A stretch of DNA of 64,000 bases, from NCBI RefSeq assembly GCF_014203365.1, contig NZ_JACHIS010000001.1, forward strand, positions 3,348,001-3,412,000, in the 5' to 3' direction. This document shows positions 52,929 to 62,276 of the stretch, one piece after another. This DNA is from Actinoalloteichus hymeniacidonis. Lineage in GTDB: Bacteria; Actinomycetota; Actinomycetes; Mycobacteriales; Pseudonocardiaceae. Within the stretch, counting starts at the first letter, position 1. Every line of letters begins with the position of its first letter. The notes beneath the pieces are model-generated. The model had not been told where the DNA came from. It was given only the letters and a program-made list of their open reading frames with translations, and did not search any database. Both the position numbers and the translations under genes were made by a program.

Positions 52929-53493
52929 GTGCACGCTCCGAAGGATTCCTCGGCCGGTGGCGGCATCGAGAGGACACGGTGGAGTCCTACGGCTGCCTTC
53001 GGCCTACTAGCTGGCAGATGCTGTCGCGTGACGCCGTCCGGTGCGCGGGTTCAACCACGCAGCCAAGGCGGCGGTGTTCTCGCGCGCAGCGGACGAGGAG
53101 AGCCGATGCTCCCGACGACGACCCGGTCCACTCGGCGGGCCGGCCTGCGAGGGCCGGAAGTCGGTCGAGTGGCTGCCTCGGGTGCTCCGCCTGCTGTCGG
53201 GTCCGTTCCGGCGGACCTGGGTTCACCGCCGGTCATGGTGTCGAGACACCCGAGTGAGCGTGGGATGCGGCCTGGACGAGCGAATCACGATCGACGAGAC
53301 GGTTCATGCCTTCCCCCTTGATTGACACGCACTGTGCTCGTGCGGACACTCTGAGTGTCCATCGTGGTGGGACTTCGAACATTCACAGTCCATGCACAAC
53401 CGCCTACGCTGTGAAGTCGAGTCTTTATGGATCTGCCACGCCATGAGTCCCTCGGGCACGGGGACGACGACCTATAAGAGAAGAGACGTAGTC
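52929..53493. promoter_or_regulatory. Divergent promoter region methyltransferase / XRE regulator
   Basis: 565 bp without a supported gene. On the plus strand there is TTGACA (53322-53327) and, 17 bp on, GACACT (53345-53350) as a possible -35/-10 pair for the regulator gene, the latter embedded in the 53344-53360 palindrome. A second inverted repeat TTCACAG...CTGTGAA spans 53382-53415. I looked for a short precursor peptide gene for the methyltransferase and found none convincing. Confidence 0.45.
53344..53360. promoter_or_regulatory. Perfect 17-bp palindrome, candidate XRE operator
   Basis: GGACACTCTGAGTGTCC is a perfect palindrome around a central T, 133 bp upstream of the XRE-family regulator start and overlapping its likely -10 element. 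Autoregulation is the simplest reading. Confidence 0.5.
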
Positions 53494-54690
53494 ATGGCCG
53501 AGGACGCATCCCATGTCGGCGCCGCCATCCGTCGCGCGCGGCTGGCCGCCAATCTCACCCAGCCCCGACTCGCTCGACAGGCCGCGGTCTCCCTCAGCCT
53601 CCTCGGCAAGGTCGAATGCGGCGACCGGGTCGCGACCCACGCATTACTGGCCGCCGTCTCACGGGCGTTGAAGATCCCGGTGGAACGTCTGACCGGGCAG
53701 CCCTACGCGGACAATCACCGCGACGAACAGACCCACCGAGCCGTGGCGGCGTTACGCACGGTGTTGCGGCACTACGACCTGCCCGGCGACATCACCCCGC
53801 GCCCACTGGCCGAACTGACCTCGGACGTCGAGTCGATCGCTCGGATGCGCCGCAACGCCCAGTACAGCGCTCTGGCCGTGCGGTTGCCCGCCCTGGTCGA
53901 GGAACTCACCGCGGCGACCCAGACCACCGATGCCACCAACGCCCCGCACGTCTTCGGGTTGTTGGTCACCGTCTACCACGCGACGCACACCCTGCTCCAC
54001 CGCTTGGGATACGCCGACCTCGCCGAGTCCGTGGAGCATCATCTGGCTCATGCCGCTCACCGGGCGAGCGACCCGCTGGCCGCGGGCCTGGCGCATTGGG
54101 CGCGGGTGCAGAGCTTCCAGTCGGCGGGCGACTACGCCCACGGGTTACGCCTGATGGACGCCGCCCGGGCCGAGCTCGACGACACCCTGCGCGCGCCGGA
54201 CGAGGCCGCGATCACCGTGTACGGCAGCCTTCATCTGCGTTCGGTCACGCTCGCCTCGCGAGCCGGTGACGCCGACACCGCCCGGTCGCACCTGATCGCC
54301 GCCCGCGATCTCGCCAGGGAGCTGACCACCGACCACGTCCACTATGGACTGACCTTCGGTCCGGCGAACATCACGACGCACGAGGTGGCCGCGCAGGTCG
54401 AACTCGGCGACGGCGCCGCAGCGCTCACCGCCGCCAGGGCCTGGTCACCGCCGCGCACGATGCCGAGGACCCGCCGGGGCCATCACCATCTCGATCTGGC
54501 CAGGGCGCATCTGATCCAAGGCGACCGCAACGGTTGTTTCGATGCCCTGCAACAGGCGAGGCACATCGCGCCGCAACAGACCAGGCTGCACCCCATGGTC
54601 CGGGAGACCACCTCCGTGTTGATCAGCCTGTACCGCCGATCCCACCCGGAGCTGTCGCACTATGCCGACTGGCTGGGTCTGACCGCGTGA
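53494..54690 (+). CDS. XRE-family regulator with C-terminal TPR-like domain
   Basis: A 398-residue protein. Residues ~9-70 form an XRE helix-turn-helix (IRRARLAANLTQPRLARQAAVSLSLLGKVECGDR, then ISRALK-like AAVSRALKIPVERLTG). The remaining ~300 residues are alpha-helical, resembling tetratricopeptide repeats (AHRASDPLAAGLAHWARVQSFQSAGDYAHGLRLMDAA). Large XRE-TPR regulators are abundant in actinomycetes and often respond to peptides or control neighbouring biosynthetic genes. It is divergent from the PCMT-like methyltransferase, a pairing seen in several actinobacterial peptide-modification loci. ATG 53494 is preceded by AGAAGAGA. Confidence 0.82.
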   Translation: MAEDASHVGAAIRRARLAANLTQPRLARQAAVSLSLLGKVECGDRVATHALLAAVSRALKIPVERLTGQPYADNHRDEQTHRAVAALRTVLRHYDLPGDITPRPLAELTSDVESIARMRRNAQYSALAVRLPALVEELTAATQTTDATNAPHVFGLLVTVYHATHTLLHRLGYADLAESVEHHLAHAAHRASDPLAAGLAHWARVQSFQSAGDYAHGLRLMDAARAELDDTLRAPDEAAITVYGSLHLRSVTLASRAGDADTARSHLIAARDLARELTTDHVHYGLTFGPANITTHEVAAQVELGDGAAALTAARAWSPPRTMPRTRRGHHHLDLARAHLIQGDRNGCFDALQQARHIAPQQTRLHPMVRETTSVLISLYRRSHPELSHYADWLGLTA

Positions 54691-54718
54691 TCGGCCGACG
54701 GGCCGTCGCGGCACCCGG

Positions 54719-57010
54719 CTATCGCGTGGTGGCCGAGGTCTCCGTGATCAGATAGCTCTCCCCCGCCCGCATCGGGATGATCACCACATCGCCGAGGTGC
54801 TCCGATGCGATCGGCTTGCCGGTCGCATCGGTGACGGCCGTCTCGGAGGCGAAGCGGCCGACGCCCACTCGCACCGGCCCGGTGCGGCCGGCGTGCAGCA
54901 CGACCCTGCTCGGCACGCCCCGGGTCCATTCGATGTCCACCGTCAGGTCGCCGCGCGCACGCAGCCCGCTGACCGAACCGGTGGGCCAGGCCGAGGGCAG
55001 TGCGGGCAGCACCTCGATCACGTCTCCGTGGCTCTGGACCAGCAGCTCCGCCACCCCCGAGGTCGCACCGAGGTTGCCGTCGATCTGGAAGGGCGGGTGG
55101 GTGTCCCACAGATTCGGCAGGGTCGAGTGTCGAAGCTGGTCGATCAGCGCGGCGTGGGCGCGATCGCCGTCGCACAGCCGCGCCCACAGATTGATCCGCC
55201 ACGCCTTGCTCCAGCCGGTCTCCCCGGCACCGCGTGCGCGCAGCGAGACGCTCGCGGCCGCGGCCTCGGGGCTCTCCGGCGCGAGACCGGGACCGGGATA
55301 CACGGCGAACAGGTGCGAGACATGCCGGTGATCGTCGGCGGGGTCGTCCCAGTCGGCCTTCCACTCCTGGAGCTGCCCCCAGGATCCGACGCGGATCCCG
55401 GAGTCCAGTCCGTCTCGCGCATCGGCCAGTCGAGCGGGCAGGTCCGTGTCATCGGCGAGCAGCGTCGCAGCCGCCGAGGTGGCCGCGAACAGAGCTGCGA
55501 CGATCTGTTGAGACATCGCCGCCCCGGCGGAGAAGCCGCCGTGCTCCGGCGAGTAGCTCGGCGAGACGACCAGCGTGCCGTCGCGCGGATCGACGTGCAG
55601 GGCGTCCAGCCAGAACTCGCTGGCCGCGCGCATGATCGGATACGCCACCGTGCGCAGCCGGTACTCGTCGCGGGTGAACAGGTACCGCTCGTGAAGCTGC
55701 AGGCTCAGCCACGCCGCGGCCTCGGGGAACCAGAACGCGGTGGCCCAATCGTGCACACCGGTGAATCCGTACGGGTTGGTCTCGTTGTGCACCACCCAGC
55801 CGCGCGCGGCGTGGATCTGCCGTGCGGTGTGACTGCCGGGCGCCTGCAGCGCCGTCACGAACCTGTCGTAGGGGTCGAGGGTCTCCGCGAGGTTGGTGGT
55901 CAACGCAGGCCAGTAGTTCATCTGCAGGTTGATGTTGAGGTGATAGTCGCAGGACCAGGCCGGTTGCGTGGACGCGTTCCACATGCCCTGCAGGTTCGCG
56001 GGCAGCGGTCCGTGGCGCGACGAGGCGATCAGCAGATAACGGCCGTAGGAGAAGAACAGCACTTCCAATGCCCGGTCCTGGGCGGAGCCGCCGCCGGTGT
56101 ACTCGGCCAGCAGCACGTCGGTGGGCTTGGTCGAGTCCGACCTCCCGAGATCCAGTCGGACTCGATCGAAGAGCCCGCGATGGTCGTCGAGATGCTCGGC
56201 ACGGATCGCGTCGTAGCCTGCGGCCATGGCACGGTTCACCGTCTCGGTCACCCGGATGTGCGGGTCCTCGCCTCGGTAGCGCGGGTGGTCGTCGGAGTAG
56301 TCGGTCCCTGCCGCGATCAGGAAGACGAGCCTGTCGGCTTCGGTGATCACGAACGAGGCATCCGGGCCGGTTGTGAGGCTGCCGCCTTCGACGAGCACTC
56401 GGATCTGCACCTCCCAGCGAAGCCCGTTGTCCGCCAGCGCGCCCCGAAGTGTCAGTCGGTCGCCCGCGATGGTCGCGGTGCCGCCGTGTGGCGATTCGAG
56501 GCGCAGTCGGCCGGACACCGCGCCGGGCCGGTCCGCACTCACTCGGCCCGCGATGACCTCGTGGGGATGGCTGGCCAGGTACTCGCGTCGATATCCGACG
56601 CCCGCACACCGGTAGCGCACGCCCGCCGTGGCCTCGGCCAGCGCCAGTTCACGGCGGTAGTCGGTGATGGGGGCGGGCGCGGGGAGATCCACCAGGAGTG
56701 CGCCGAGCGGTTGATAGGCGCCGAACCCGCGACGCGGTCTGCCGAGTAGGTCGACCACCTCCTCCGGTGATATCCGGTGCACGGCGTCGATCCTCGACCG
56801 CACCCGGCGAAGCGCTTCGGGTCTCGGAGTGTCCCCGTCACCGTGGTCGTAGCCCTGGATCGAACCGGGGCCACCGGTCCACAGGGTCTTGTGGTTGAGA
56901 GCGAGCCGCTCGGTGGGCACGCCGCCGAAGACCGTCGCTCCCAGCGAGCCGTTGCCGACCGGGAGGGATTCGGTCTCCCAGTCCTCGGCGGGCTCGTCGT
57001 ACCACAGCAT
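54719..57010 (-). CDS. Glycoside hydrolase family 95 (alpha-L-fucosidase-like)
   Basis: A 763-residue GH95 enzyme without a signal peptide, hence probably cytoplasmic. The N-terminal beta domain starts WYDEPAEDWETESLPVGNGSLGATVFGG, a very typical GH95 opening. The (alpha/alpha)6 barrel holds YHLNINLQMNYW (the two activating Asn residues), SPSYSPEHG (acidic residue) and FQIDGNLGATSGVAELL (catalytic Asp region). Family members are 1,2-alpha-L-fucosidases or alpha-L-galactosidases. AAGGAG lies 13 nt before ATG 57010 and 10 nt before the in-frame GTG 57013, so either may start. It precedes no other sugar gene; the alditol oxidase gene reads towards it from upstream (71 bp). Confidence 0.9.
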   Translation of the reverse strand: MLWYDEPAEDWETESLPVGNGSLGATVFGGVPTERLALNHKTLWTGGPGSIQGYDHGDGDTPRPEALRRVRSRIDAVHRISPEEVVDLLGRPRRGFGAYQPLGALLVDLPAPAPITDYRRELALAEATAGVRYRCAGVGYRREYLASHPHEVIAGRVSADRPGAVSGRLRLESPHGGTATIAGDRLTLRGALADNGLRWEVQIRVLVEGGSLTTGPDASFVITEADRLVFLIAAGTDYSDDHPRYRGEDPHIRVTETVNRAMAAGYDAIRAEHLDDHRGLFDRVRLDLGRSDSTKPTDVLLAEYTGGGSAQDRALEVLFFSYGRYLLIASSRHGPLPANLQGMWNASTQPAWSCDYHLNINLQMNYWPALTTNLAETLDPYDRFVTALQAPGSHTARQIHAARGWVVHNETNPYGFTGVHDWATAFWFPEAAAWLSLQLHERYLFTRDEYRLRTVAYPIMRAASEFWLDALHVDPRDGTLVVSPSYSPEHGGFSAGAAMSQQIVAALFAATSAAATLLADDTDLPARLADARDGLDSGIRVGSWGQLQEWKADWDDPADDHRHVSHLFAVYPGPGLAPESPEAAAASVSLRARGAGETGWSKAWRINLWARLCDGDRAHAALIDQLRHSTLPNLWDTHPPFQIDGNLGATSGVAELLVQSHGDVIEVLPALPSAWPTGSVSGLRARGDLTVDIEWTRGVPSRVVLHAGRTGPVRVGVGRFASETAVTDATGKPIASEHLGDVVIIPMRAGESYLITETSATTR

Positions 57011-57081
57011 CACGGGCGATCCGCTCCTTCGGTGCAGGGGGTCGTCGTCCGAACGGCGACGATGCGAGAACGCCTGTCCGC

Positions 57082-58323
57082 TCAGAGATCGGCGAACCAG
57101 GTGTCGATCGTCTCGTTGCGGAACCGACCGTGTGGGTCGAACTCCCGCCGCAGGCTGCGGAACCGGTCGAACTCGGGGTAGCGACCGCGCAGTTCCTCGG
57201 GCGGCAGGACGAACAGCTTGCCCCAGTGCGGCCGGAACGACCATGGTGCGAGGGACTGTTCCAGTCGCGTCAGCACGTCCAGGACGGCAGGCGTGTCGGG
57301 GCGCCAGGTGAAGTGGAAGACCACACTGGACCGACGGTAGGTCGGGCTCAACCACTGTTCGTCGGCGGCGACCGTGCGGATCTCGCCGGTCAGCAGCACC
57401 GGGGCCAGGTCGGCTCGCAGGGCCGCCACCGCGCGCAGTGCGGCCCCCGCCTCCTGCCGGGCCACGAAGTACTCGGATTGCAGCTCGGCACCGACGCTGG
57501 GCGCGAAATCGGCACGGAAATGGGGCAGCCGTTCGTGCCATGGACCGGTCTCGCCCAGCTGCGGGGTGCAGTGCTGCACGGGTTGCCCCACGATCGGGTG
57601 GCGGGGCGCCGTCGCCTCGCGCGCACCGGTCCAACCCAGGTCGACGGGCTGATCGCCGACCCGGTGCTTGACCAGGACGTCGGCGGTGTCGTCGAAGGTG
57701 GTGAACGTGCTCACGCTGAAGGACTCGGAGTACACGCCGTCGAAGTCGTCGGCCAGTACGGCCAGCGGCACTCCTTGATAGACCCGTTGTTCGACGTCGA
57801 AGGTCGGCGTACAGCGCAGTTCCATGCTCGTCACGATGCCGAGCGCACCGAGCGAGACCACCGCGCCGTCGAAGCCGGGCTCGCCTCGACGCAGCGTTCG
57901 CAACGAGCCATCGGCCAAGACGAGGTCCAGCGCGACGACCGCGTCGGCGAGCGAGCCGTGGGCGTCGCCCGAGCCGTGGGTGGCGGTGGCGCAGGCACCG
58001 GCGACAGTGATGTGTGGCAAGGACGGCAAGGTCGGCAGCGCCAGTCCGTATTCGTGCAGATAGGCGGCCACTCGACCGAGCCGTAAGCCCGCGCCGACGC
58101 GGATCGTGTCGGACCCGATCTCGAGGATCTCGGGAAGTTCGTCCAGAGAGAGCAGGGTCCCCTCGGTGTCGGCGATCCGGCTGAAGGAGTGCCCCGCCCC
58201 GACCACCCGGACCCGCCGCGAGGCGGTGACCACCTCGCGTAACCCGTCCAGCGAATCGGGCGAGACGATCCGCTCGGCGCCGAAGGTGACGTTGCCCGCC
58301 CAGTTCGTTCGCATGGTGGTCAT
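57082..58323 (-). CDS. aldO: Alditol oxidase (AldO-like, FAD-binding)
   Basis: A 413-residue VAO-family flavoprotein closely resembling streptomycete alditol oxidase: NWAGNVTFGAERIVSPDSLDGLREVV at the start, VRVVGAGHSFSRIADT with the His that covalently carries FAD, LPSLPHITVAGACATATHGSG, GPWHERLPHFRADFAPSVGAELQSEY, EIRTVAADEQWLSP and RPHWGKLFVLP. It oxidises sugar alcohols such as xylitol or sorbitol at C1, making H2O2, and is soluble. ATG 58323 is used; a second ATG three codons on is possible. It is on the same strand as the Cmx-type transporter upstream and the GH95 gene downstream, so the three may be co-transcribed. Confidence 0.9.
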   Translation of the reverse strand: MTTMRTNWAGNVTFGAERIVSPDSLDGLREVVTASRRVRVVGAGHSFSRIADTEGTLLSLDELPEILEIGSDTIRVGAGLRLGRVAAYLHEYGLALPTLPSLPHITVAGACATATHGSGDAHGSLADAVVALDLVLADGSLRTLRRGEPGFDGAVVSLGALGIVTSMELRCTPTFDVEQRVYQGVPLAVLADDFDGVYSESFSVSTFTTFDDTADVLVKHRVGDQPVDLGWTGAREATAPRHPIVGQPVQHCTPQLGETGPWHERLPHFRADFAPSVGAELQSEYFVARQEAGAALRAVAALRADLAPVLLTGEIRTVAADEQWLSPTYRRSSVVFHFTWRPDTPAVLDVLTRLEQSLAPWSFRPHWGKLFVLPPEELRGRYPEFDRFRSLRREFDPHGRFRNETIDTWFADL

Positions 58324-58475
58324 CAACGGGATTCTGCCGGGTGAGCGTTGCCCGGTCGACCACTGTTCTTCCGAGGCCCCGCAGGCGGTGCCGCCGTCCG
58401 GGATCACGTCGGATCGTCCGGACGGCAGCACTACGGCGTGCCTGGGTGAGCAGGGACGAGGTCCACCCGGCCGGG

Positions 58476-59666
58476 TCAGCGCATCGAGGGCGACATCTCG
58501 CCGTCCGGTGGTGGCACCGCGTCTCGTCGCCCGGTGGCCCACGCGGTGCCGCCGACCACGAGCGCCGAGGCCACCAGCGCCGCGCTGATCCACAACGGCG
58601 ACCGGTAACCGAAACCCGCGCCGATGGCCAGGCCGCCCAGCCACGGTCCCAGCGCCGCGCCCACGTTGAAGGCGGCCGTGGCCAGTGCACCCGCCAGATT
58701 CGGCGCCTCGGTCGCCGCATAGAGCATCTGCGAGATCAGCGTGGATCCGACCGCGAAGGACAGGGTCGCCGTGATGAGCACCAGCACGGTCGCCGCCACC
58801 GGGTGTCCCGCCGTCACGGCGAATCCGACCCAGCCGACGCACAGCGCGAGTCCGCCCCATCCCAACAGCGGAATCGGCCGGGTATCGGCGATGTGCCCGG
58901 CCGAGGCGACCCCGATGAAGGAGCCGAATCCGAAGAGCGCCAGCATGGCGGGCACCCAGGCCGCGCCGAGGCCGGCGATCTCGGTGATCACCGGCGCGAG
59001 GTAGGTGAACGTGCAGAAGGTGGCACCGTTGACCAACGCCGCCAACAGCAGCGTCACCGCCAACCGAGGGCGACGCAGTGCGCGCAGCTCCCGGCGAGCA
59101 CTCGGCCGCCGCGTCTCGACCGCGCCGGTGGGGACGGCATGCAGGATCCCGACGACCGCGGGTACCGAGATGATCGCCACCGCCCAGAACGCGGAACGCC
59201 AACCCCACAGCTGACCGAGCAGTGCCCCGGCGGGCACCCCCGCGATGCAGGCGATGGTGACACCACCGAGCAACGTCGCGGTCGCACGCCCCTTCGCATC
59301 GGGGGCGACCAGGTCGGTGGCGGTGATCAGCGCCACGGCCAGGAAGCCTGCGTTGGCCAGGGCACCGAGGATCCGCATCGCCAACAGCAACCAGTAGCCG
59401 GTGGTCAACGCGCCGACCACGTGGGCGAACAGGAAGCAGAGCAGGAACAGCAATAGCGCGCGGCGCCGAGACCACCGCAGACTCAGGATCGCCGCCAGCG
59501 GCGCCCCGACGATCATTCCGAGCGCGAACGCCGAGGTCAGCGCGCCCGCAGCAGGCAGCGACACCGCCAGGTCGGCGGCAATGGCGGGTCCGAGGCCCGA
59601 CAGCATGAATTCCGAGGTGCCCTGCGCGAAGACCGCGAGGCCGAGCAGGTAGAGGGAGAAGGGCAT
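58476..59666 (-). CDS. Cmx/CmrA-type MFS drug efflux transporter
   Basis: A 396-residue, 12-TM major facilitator. The N-terminus PFSLYLLGLAVFAQGTSEFMLSGLGPAIAADL is the signature of the Cml/Cmx/CmrA chloramphenicol-exporter group (DHA1 family), and motif A-like GMIVGAPLAAILSLRWSRRRALL follows TM2. Relatives export chloramphenicol or sugars, so the substrate is only a family-level guess. ATG 59666 has GGGAGAAGG just upstream. No regulator is adjacent. Confidence 0.85.
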   Translation of the reverse strand: MPFSLYLLGLAVFAQGTSEFMLSGLGPAIAADLAVSLPAAGALTSAFALGMIVGAPLAAILSLRWSRRRALLLFLLCFLFAHVVGALTTGYWLLLAMRILGALANAGFLAVALITATDLVAPDAKGRATATLLGGVTIACIAGVPAGALLGQLWGWRSAFWAVAIISVPAVVGILHAVPTGAVETRRPSARRELRALRRPRLAVTLLLAALVNGATFCTFTYLAPVITEIAGLGAAWVPAMLALFGFGSFIGVASAGHIADTRPIPLLGWGGLALCVGWVGFAVTAGHPVAATVLVLITATLSFAVGSTLISQMLYAATEAPNLAGALATAAFNVGAALGPWLGGLAIGAGFGYRSPLWISAALVASALVVGGTAWATGRRDAVPPPDGEMSPSMR

Positions 59667-60003
59667 GACTGACTCCGCAACCACATCGAGGAATCGACGA
59701 AGCAGCAGGTCGTGGCGTATCGACCGAGACCAGGAGAGTGCGGACCGCGACAACGCCCGACCGCCGCACGGGGAGGATCTCCGGCGTCACCACGGTGACG
59801 CGCGCCCGGCATCGCAAGGGCGATGCGGGCCGAGATCGAACACGAGACGGTGCTACGGCGATCCGGTGGCAGCGGACGGACACAGCCGACACCGCGCGGT
59901 CGAGGAACGCGCGGATCAGTGTGTGAAGTGGAGCAGCCACCGGACGACCGGTGGCTTGGTTCTCGATGCCTCTGGGCTGGACACGGGCGCAGCGTAAACG
60001 GGA
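59667..60003. other. Intergenic region upstream of the efflux gene
   Basis: About 340 bp without a supported gene; it should contain the minus-strand promoter of the efflux/alditol-oxidase genes. No clear motif was recognised. Confidence 0.35.
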
Positions 60004-60049
60004 CCGGCCCCGACGTCCACCGAATTCTCGAGGTGGTCGTCGGGGCCGG
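60004..60049 (-). terminator. Strong terminator hairpin after GH84 gene
   Basis: Stem CCGGCCCCGACGTCCACC / GGTGGTCGTCGGGGCCGG (one mismatch in 18 bp) with a 10-nt loop, 72 bp beyond the GH84 stop. Confidence 0.7.
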
Positions 60050-60120
60050 GCGTTCGTTCGATCGGTCCCCGCCGGGAGCGGGGAGGCCGCCGGGGCGGCT
60101 ATGTCCGAGTCGGTGCCAGG

Positions 60121-62070
60121 CTAGCCTCGGCCCGCCAACTCGGGTGCGTCGGCGATGAAGGTGTCGAGTACCCCGTCGGCGACCTTGATCGGCCCCTGCG
60201 GGCGCGTGGTGCCGGGAATCGTCTGGATCGCCGATGCCTCCTCGGCCAGTTCGGCGGACTCGGCGAACGCCCGGTCGGCGCCCTGCGGGTCCTCCGCAAC
60301 CCGGTCGAGACCGTCCACGGTGAGCTGTAATGCCCGACCCCACAGGGCGAGGGCGTCCAGCCATGGTTGGGTCTGCTCGAGGAACGCCGGGTCCGCCACG
60401 CCCGCCCTGATCTGCTCGGATGCCGTGGCGAGCAGGTCGGCCCGCTCCCTCAGCTCGCGCAACGGCAACCCCGAGGGCTGCGCCCGCACCGCATCGACGG
60501 CGGCGGCCAGCGCCGGAGCCTGCGGCTGCCAGGGGGTGTCGCCGAAGGTCGGGGCCAGGTGCTGGGTGTCGAAGAAGGCCACCAACGCCTCGGCCGTACG
60601 GGCATCACCGTCCGCCAGGTACTCCGCTGCGGCCCACCAGGTGGTCTCGGCGTCGTAATCCCGACCGTTCCAGGCGAAGGACGCGCCGCCGAAGAGCGCG
60701 ACCTTGCTCGGGGCGGCCTGGTTCATCGGGTTCAACACGATTCCGCTCAGCGCCGAGTCGAGCCCGGCCTCCCGTTTGCTGTATGGCGCCATCAGCAGCC
60801 GGCCGGTGGTCTGCCCGAAGTCGTTGACCGGGTAGTTGTCCCAGAGGAAGACCTTGCGACCCCAGACCCGAGCGGCGGCCTCGGCGTCGGCCACGGTGAT
60901 CGAGGCGGGCACCACATCGGTCCCGGTCCACTGGATCACGATTCGCTCGTCCAGTGCCGTCCGCAACGCGGTCTTGTACGGGGAGTCCTCGACGTCGGAG
61001 TACTCGGTGGGCACGGTCTGCAGCGGCTGGGCACCCTCGACCGTGTCGAGGTAGTCGTGTTGGACCGCATTGAGCAGGTCGGCTTGGGCTCGGCCCGCCG
61101 CCTCCTGGTCGGCGGGGCCGTAGTGCTCCTCGTCGGCGGCACAGTTCCATCTGCCGTACTCGATGTCGTCGAGGGCGACGTAGAAGCTGCGGACACCCAG
61201 TTGGTAGAGCGAGTCCAGCTTGTCGATCAGGCTCGCCCGGTCGGCCGGGTCGCTGTAGCAGATGGACAGCCCGGGCGAGATCGCGTAGGTGAACTGGACG
61301 TGGTGCCATGCGGCGGCCTCGACGAGCTCGGCCAGCTTCGCGAGTTCCTCGGCGGGGTAGGGATCGCGCCACTGCTCGCGCAGGTAGACGTCGTCCTTCG
61401 GGGTGTAGATGTAGGTGTTGGCCTTGATGTCGCCGTAGAACGCGAGTTGGTCCAAGCGGTCGGCATGCGACCACGGCGCCCCGTAGAAGCCCTCGATGCT
61501 GCCGCGCAGCGCCATCAGCGGATGGTCGAGGATGGACACCGCCGCGATCGTCCGGTCCTCGACCAACTGACGGAAGGTCTGGGCGGCGTAGTAGACGCCG
61601 TTGCCGTCGTTGCCAGCGAGCGCGACCAGCCCGCCTCGACGGGAGGCCTTACTCGCCAACGAGTAGCCCTCGGCCGCCGGTTCCGGGGCGACCTCGCCGC
61701 CGGCCTCGGTCAGCGCCTCGGTGACGGCGGGGTCCTCGATGGAGCCGACCACCACGGTCAACCCGGCCCCCGCATCCGCACGGATCTCGCGGGCACCGGC
61801 CCGTTCCAGCGCGGCGCGCAGCACGTCCTCGGTCGCCTGATCGACTCCCGAGCCCAGGACCAGGGAGACCTCGGGACCGACCCGGAGGTCCCGGCCGTTG
61901 GGTTCGATCTGTTGCGGTGTCGGGGTCACCACCGGTAGTCGGCGGGCGTCGTTCGTCGCGTCGGTGGCGGGCTGGTCGGCCGGTTGTTGGGCGAATGCGG
62001 GTTGCGGCAACAACACGAGGGCCGCGAGCAGCGCGGTCAGAGCACCTGGTCTGGAAGGGCGTCGAAACAC
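60121..62070 (-). CDS. Secreted GH84 beta-N-acetylglucosaminidase (hyaluronidase/O-GlcNAcase-like)
   Basis: A 649-residue exported enzyme: signal FRRPSRPGALTALLAALVLLPQPAFAQQ; a GH20b-like N-terminal domain (VVTPTPQQIEPNGRDLRVGPEVSLVLG); then the GH84 barrel with RGSIEGFYGAPWSHADRLDQLAFYG, YAISPGL and the catalytic Asp pair in FYVALDDIEYG (about 301-302). A helical C-terminal domain follows. The family cleaves terminal N-acetylglucosamine by substrate-assisted catalysis. GTG 62070 is chosen because AGGAGG lies 5 nt upstream and the protein then begins at the signal peptide. Unlike many secreted GH84 proteins it has no extra carbohydrate-binding modules. Confidence 0.92.
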   Translation of the reverse strand: MFRRPSRPGALTALLAALVLLPQPAFAQQPADQPATDATNDARRLPVVTPTPQQIEPNGRDLRVGPEVSLVLGSGVDQATEDVLRAALERAGAREIRADAGAGLTVVVGSIEDPAVTEALTEAGGEVAPEPAAEGYSLASKASRRGGLVALAGNDGNGVYYAAQTFRQLVEDRTIAAVSILDHPLMALRGSIEGFYGAPWSHADRLDQLAFYGDIKANTYIYTPKDDVYLREQWRDPYPAEELAKLAELVEAAAWHHVQFTYAISPGLSICYSDPADRASLIDKLDSLYQLGVRSFYVALDDIEYGRWNCAADEEHYGPADQEAAGRAQADLLNAVQHDYLDTVEGAQPLQTVPTEYSDVEDSPYKTALRTALDERIVIQWTGTDVVPASITVADAEAAARVWGRKVFLWDNYPVNDFGQTTGRLLMAPYSKREAGLDSALSGIVLNPMNQAAPSKVALFGGASFAWNGRDYDAETTWWAAAEYLADGDARTAEALVAFFDTQHLAPTFGDTPWQPQAPALAAAVDAVRAQPSGLPLRELRERADLLATASEQIRAGVADPAFLEQTQPWLDALALWGRALQLTVDGLDRVAEDPQGADRAFAESAELAEEASAIQTIPGTTRPQGPIKVADGVLDTFIADAPELAGRG

Positions 62071-62138
62071 AAGGACCTCCTGAGCACGGTTGGTCCAGAC
62101 CACCATGGGGATCGGCTCGGGTCAAGGGTTCCGCGCAG

Positions 62139-62160
62139 GCCACCCGGCTAGCCGGGTGGC
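62139..62160. repeat. Perfect 22-bp palindrome between GH84 and beta-helix genes
   Basis: GCCACCCGGC followed by its exact complement around a central TA, 69 bp upstream of the GH84 start. It could be a second terminator for the beta-helix gene or an operator for GH84. Confidence 0.5.
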
Positions 62161-62166
62161 GACGAA

Positions 62167-62193
62167 GCCCGGGATCACCGCCGTATCCCGGGC
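62167..62193 (-). terminator. Terminator hairpin after beta-helix gene
   Basis: Stem GCCCGGGAT / ATCCCGGGC with a 9-nt loop, 84 bp beyond the stop of the beta-helix gene on the minus strand. Confidence 0.55.
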
Positions 62194-62276
62194 CGCCGCC
62201 CGCCGGGCGATCCGGTGGCACGCGGTGGGTTCCCGCGCTGTGCTCGAAGATCGCCCGGCCGTGCAGAACGAGAGAC

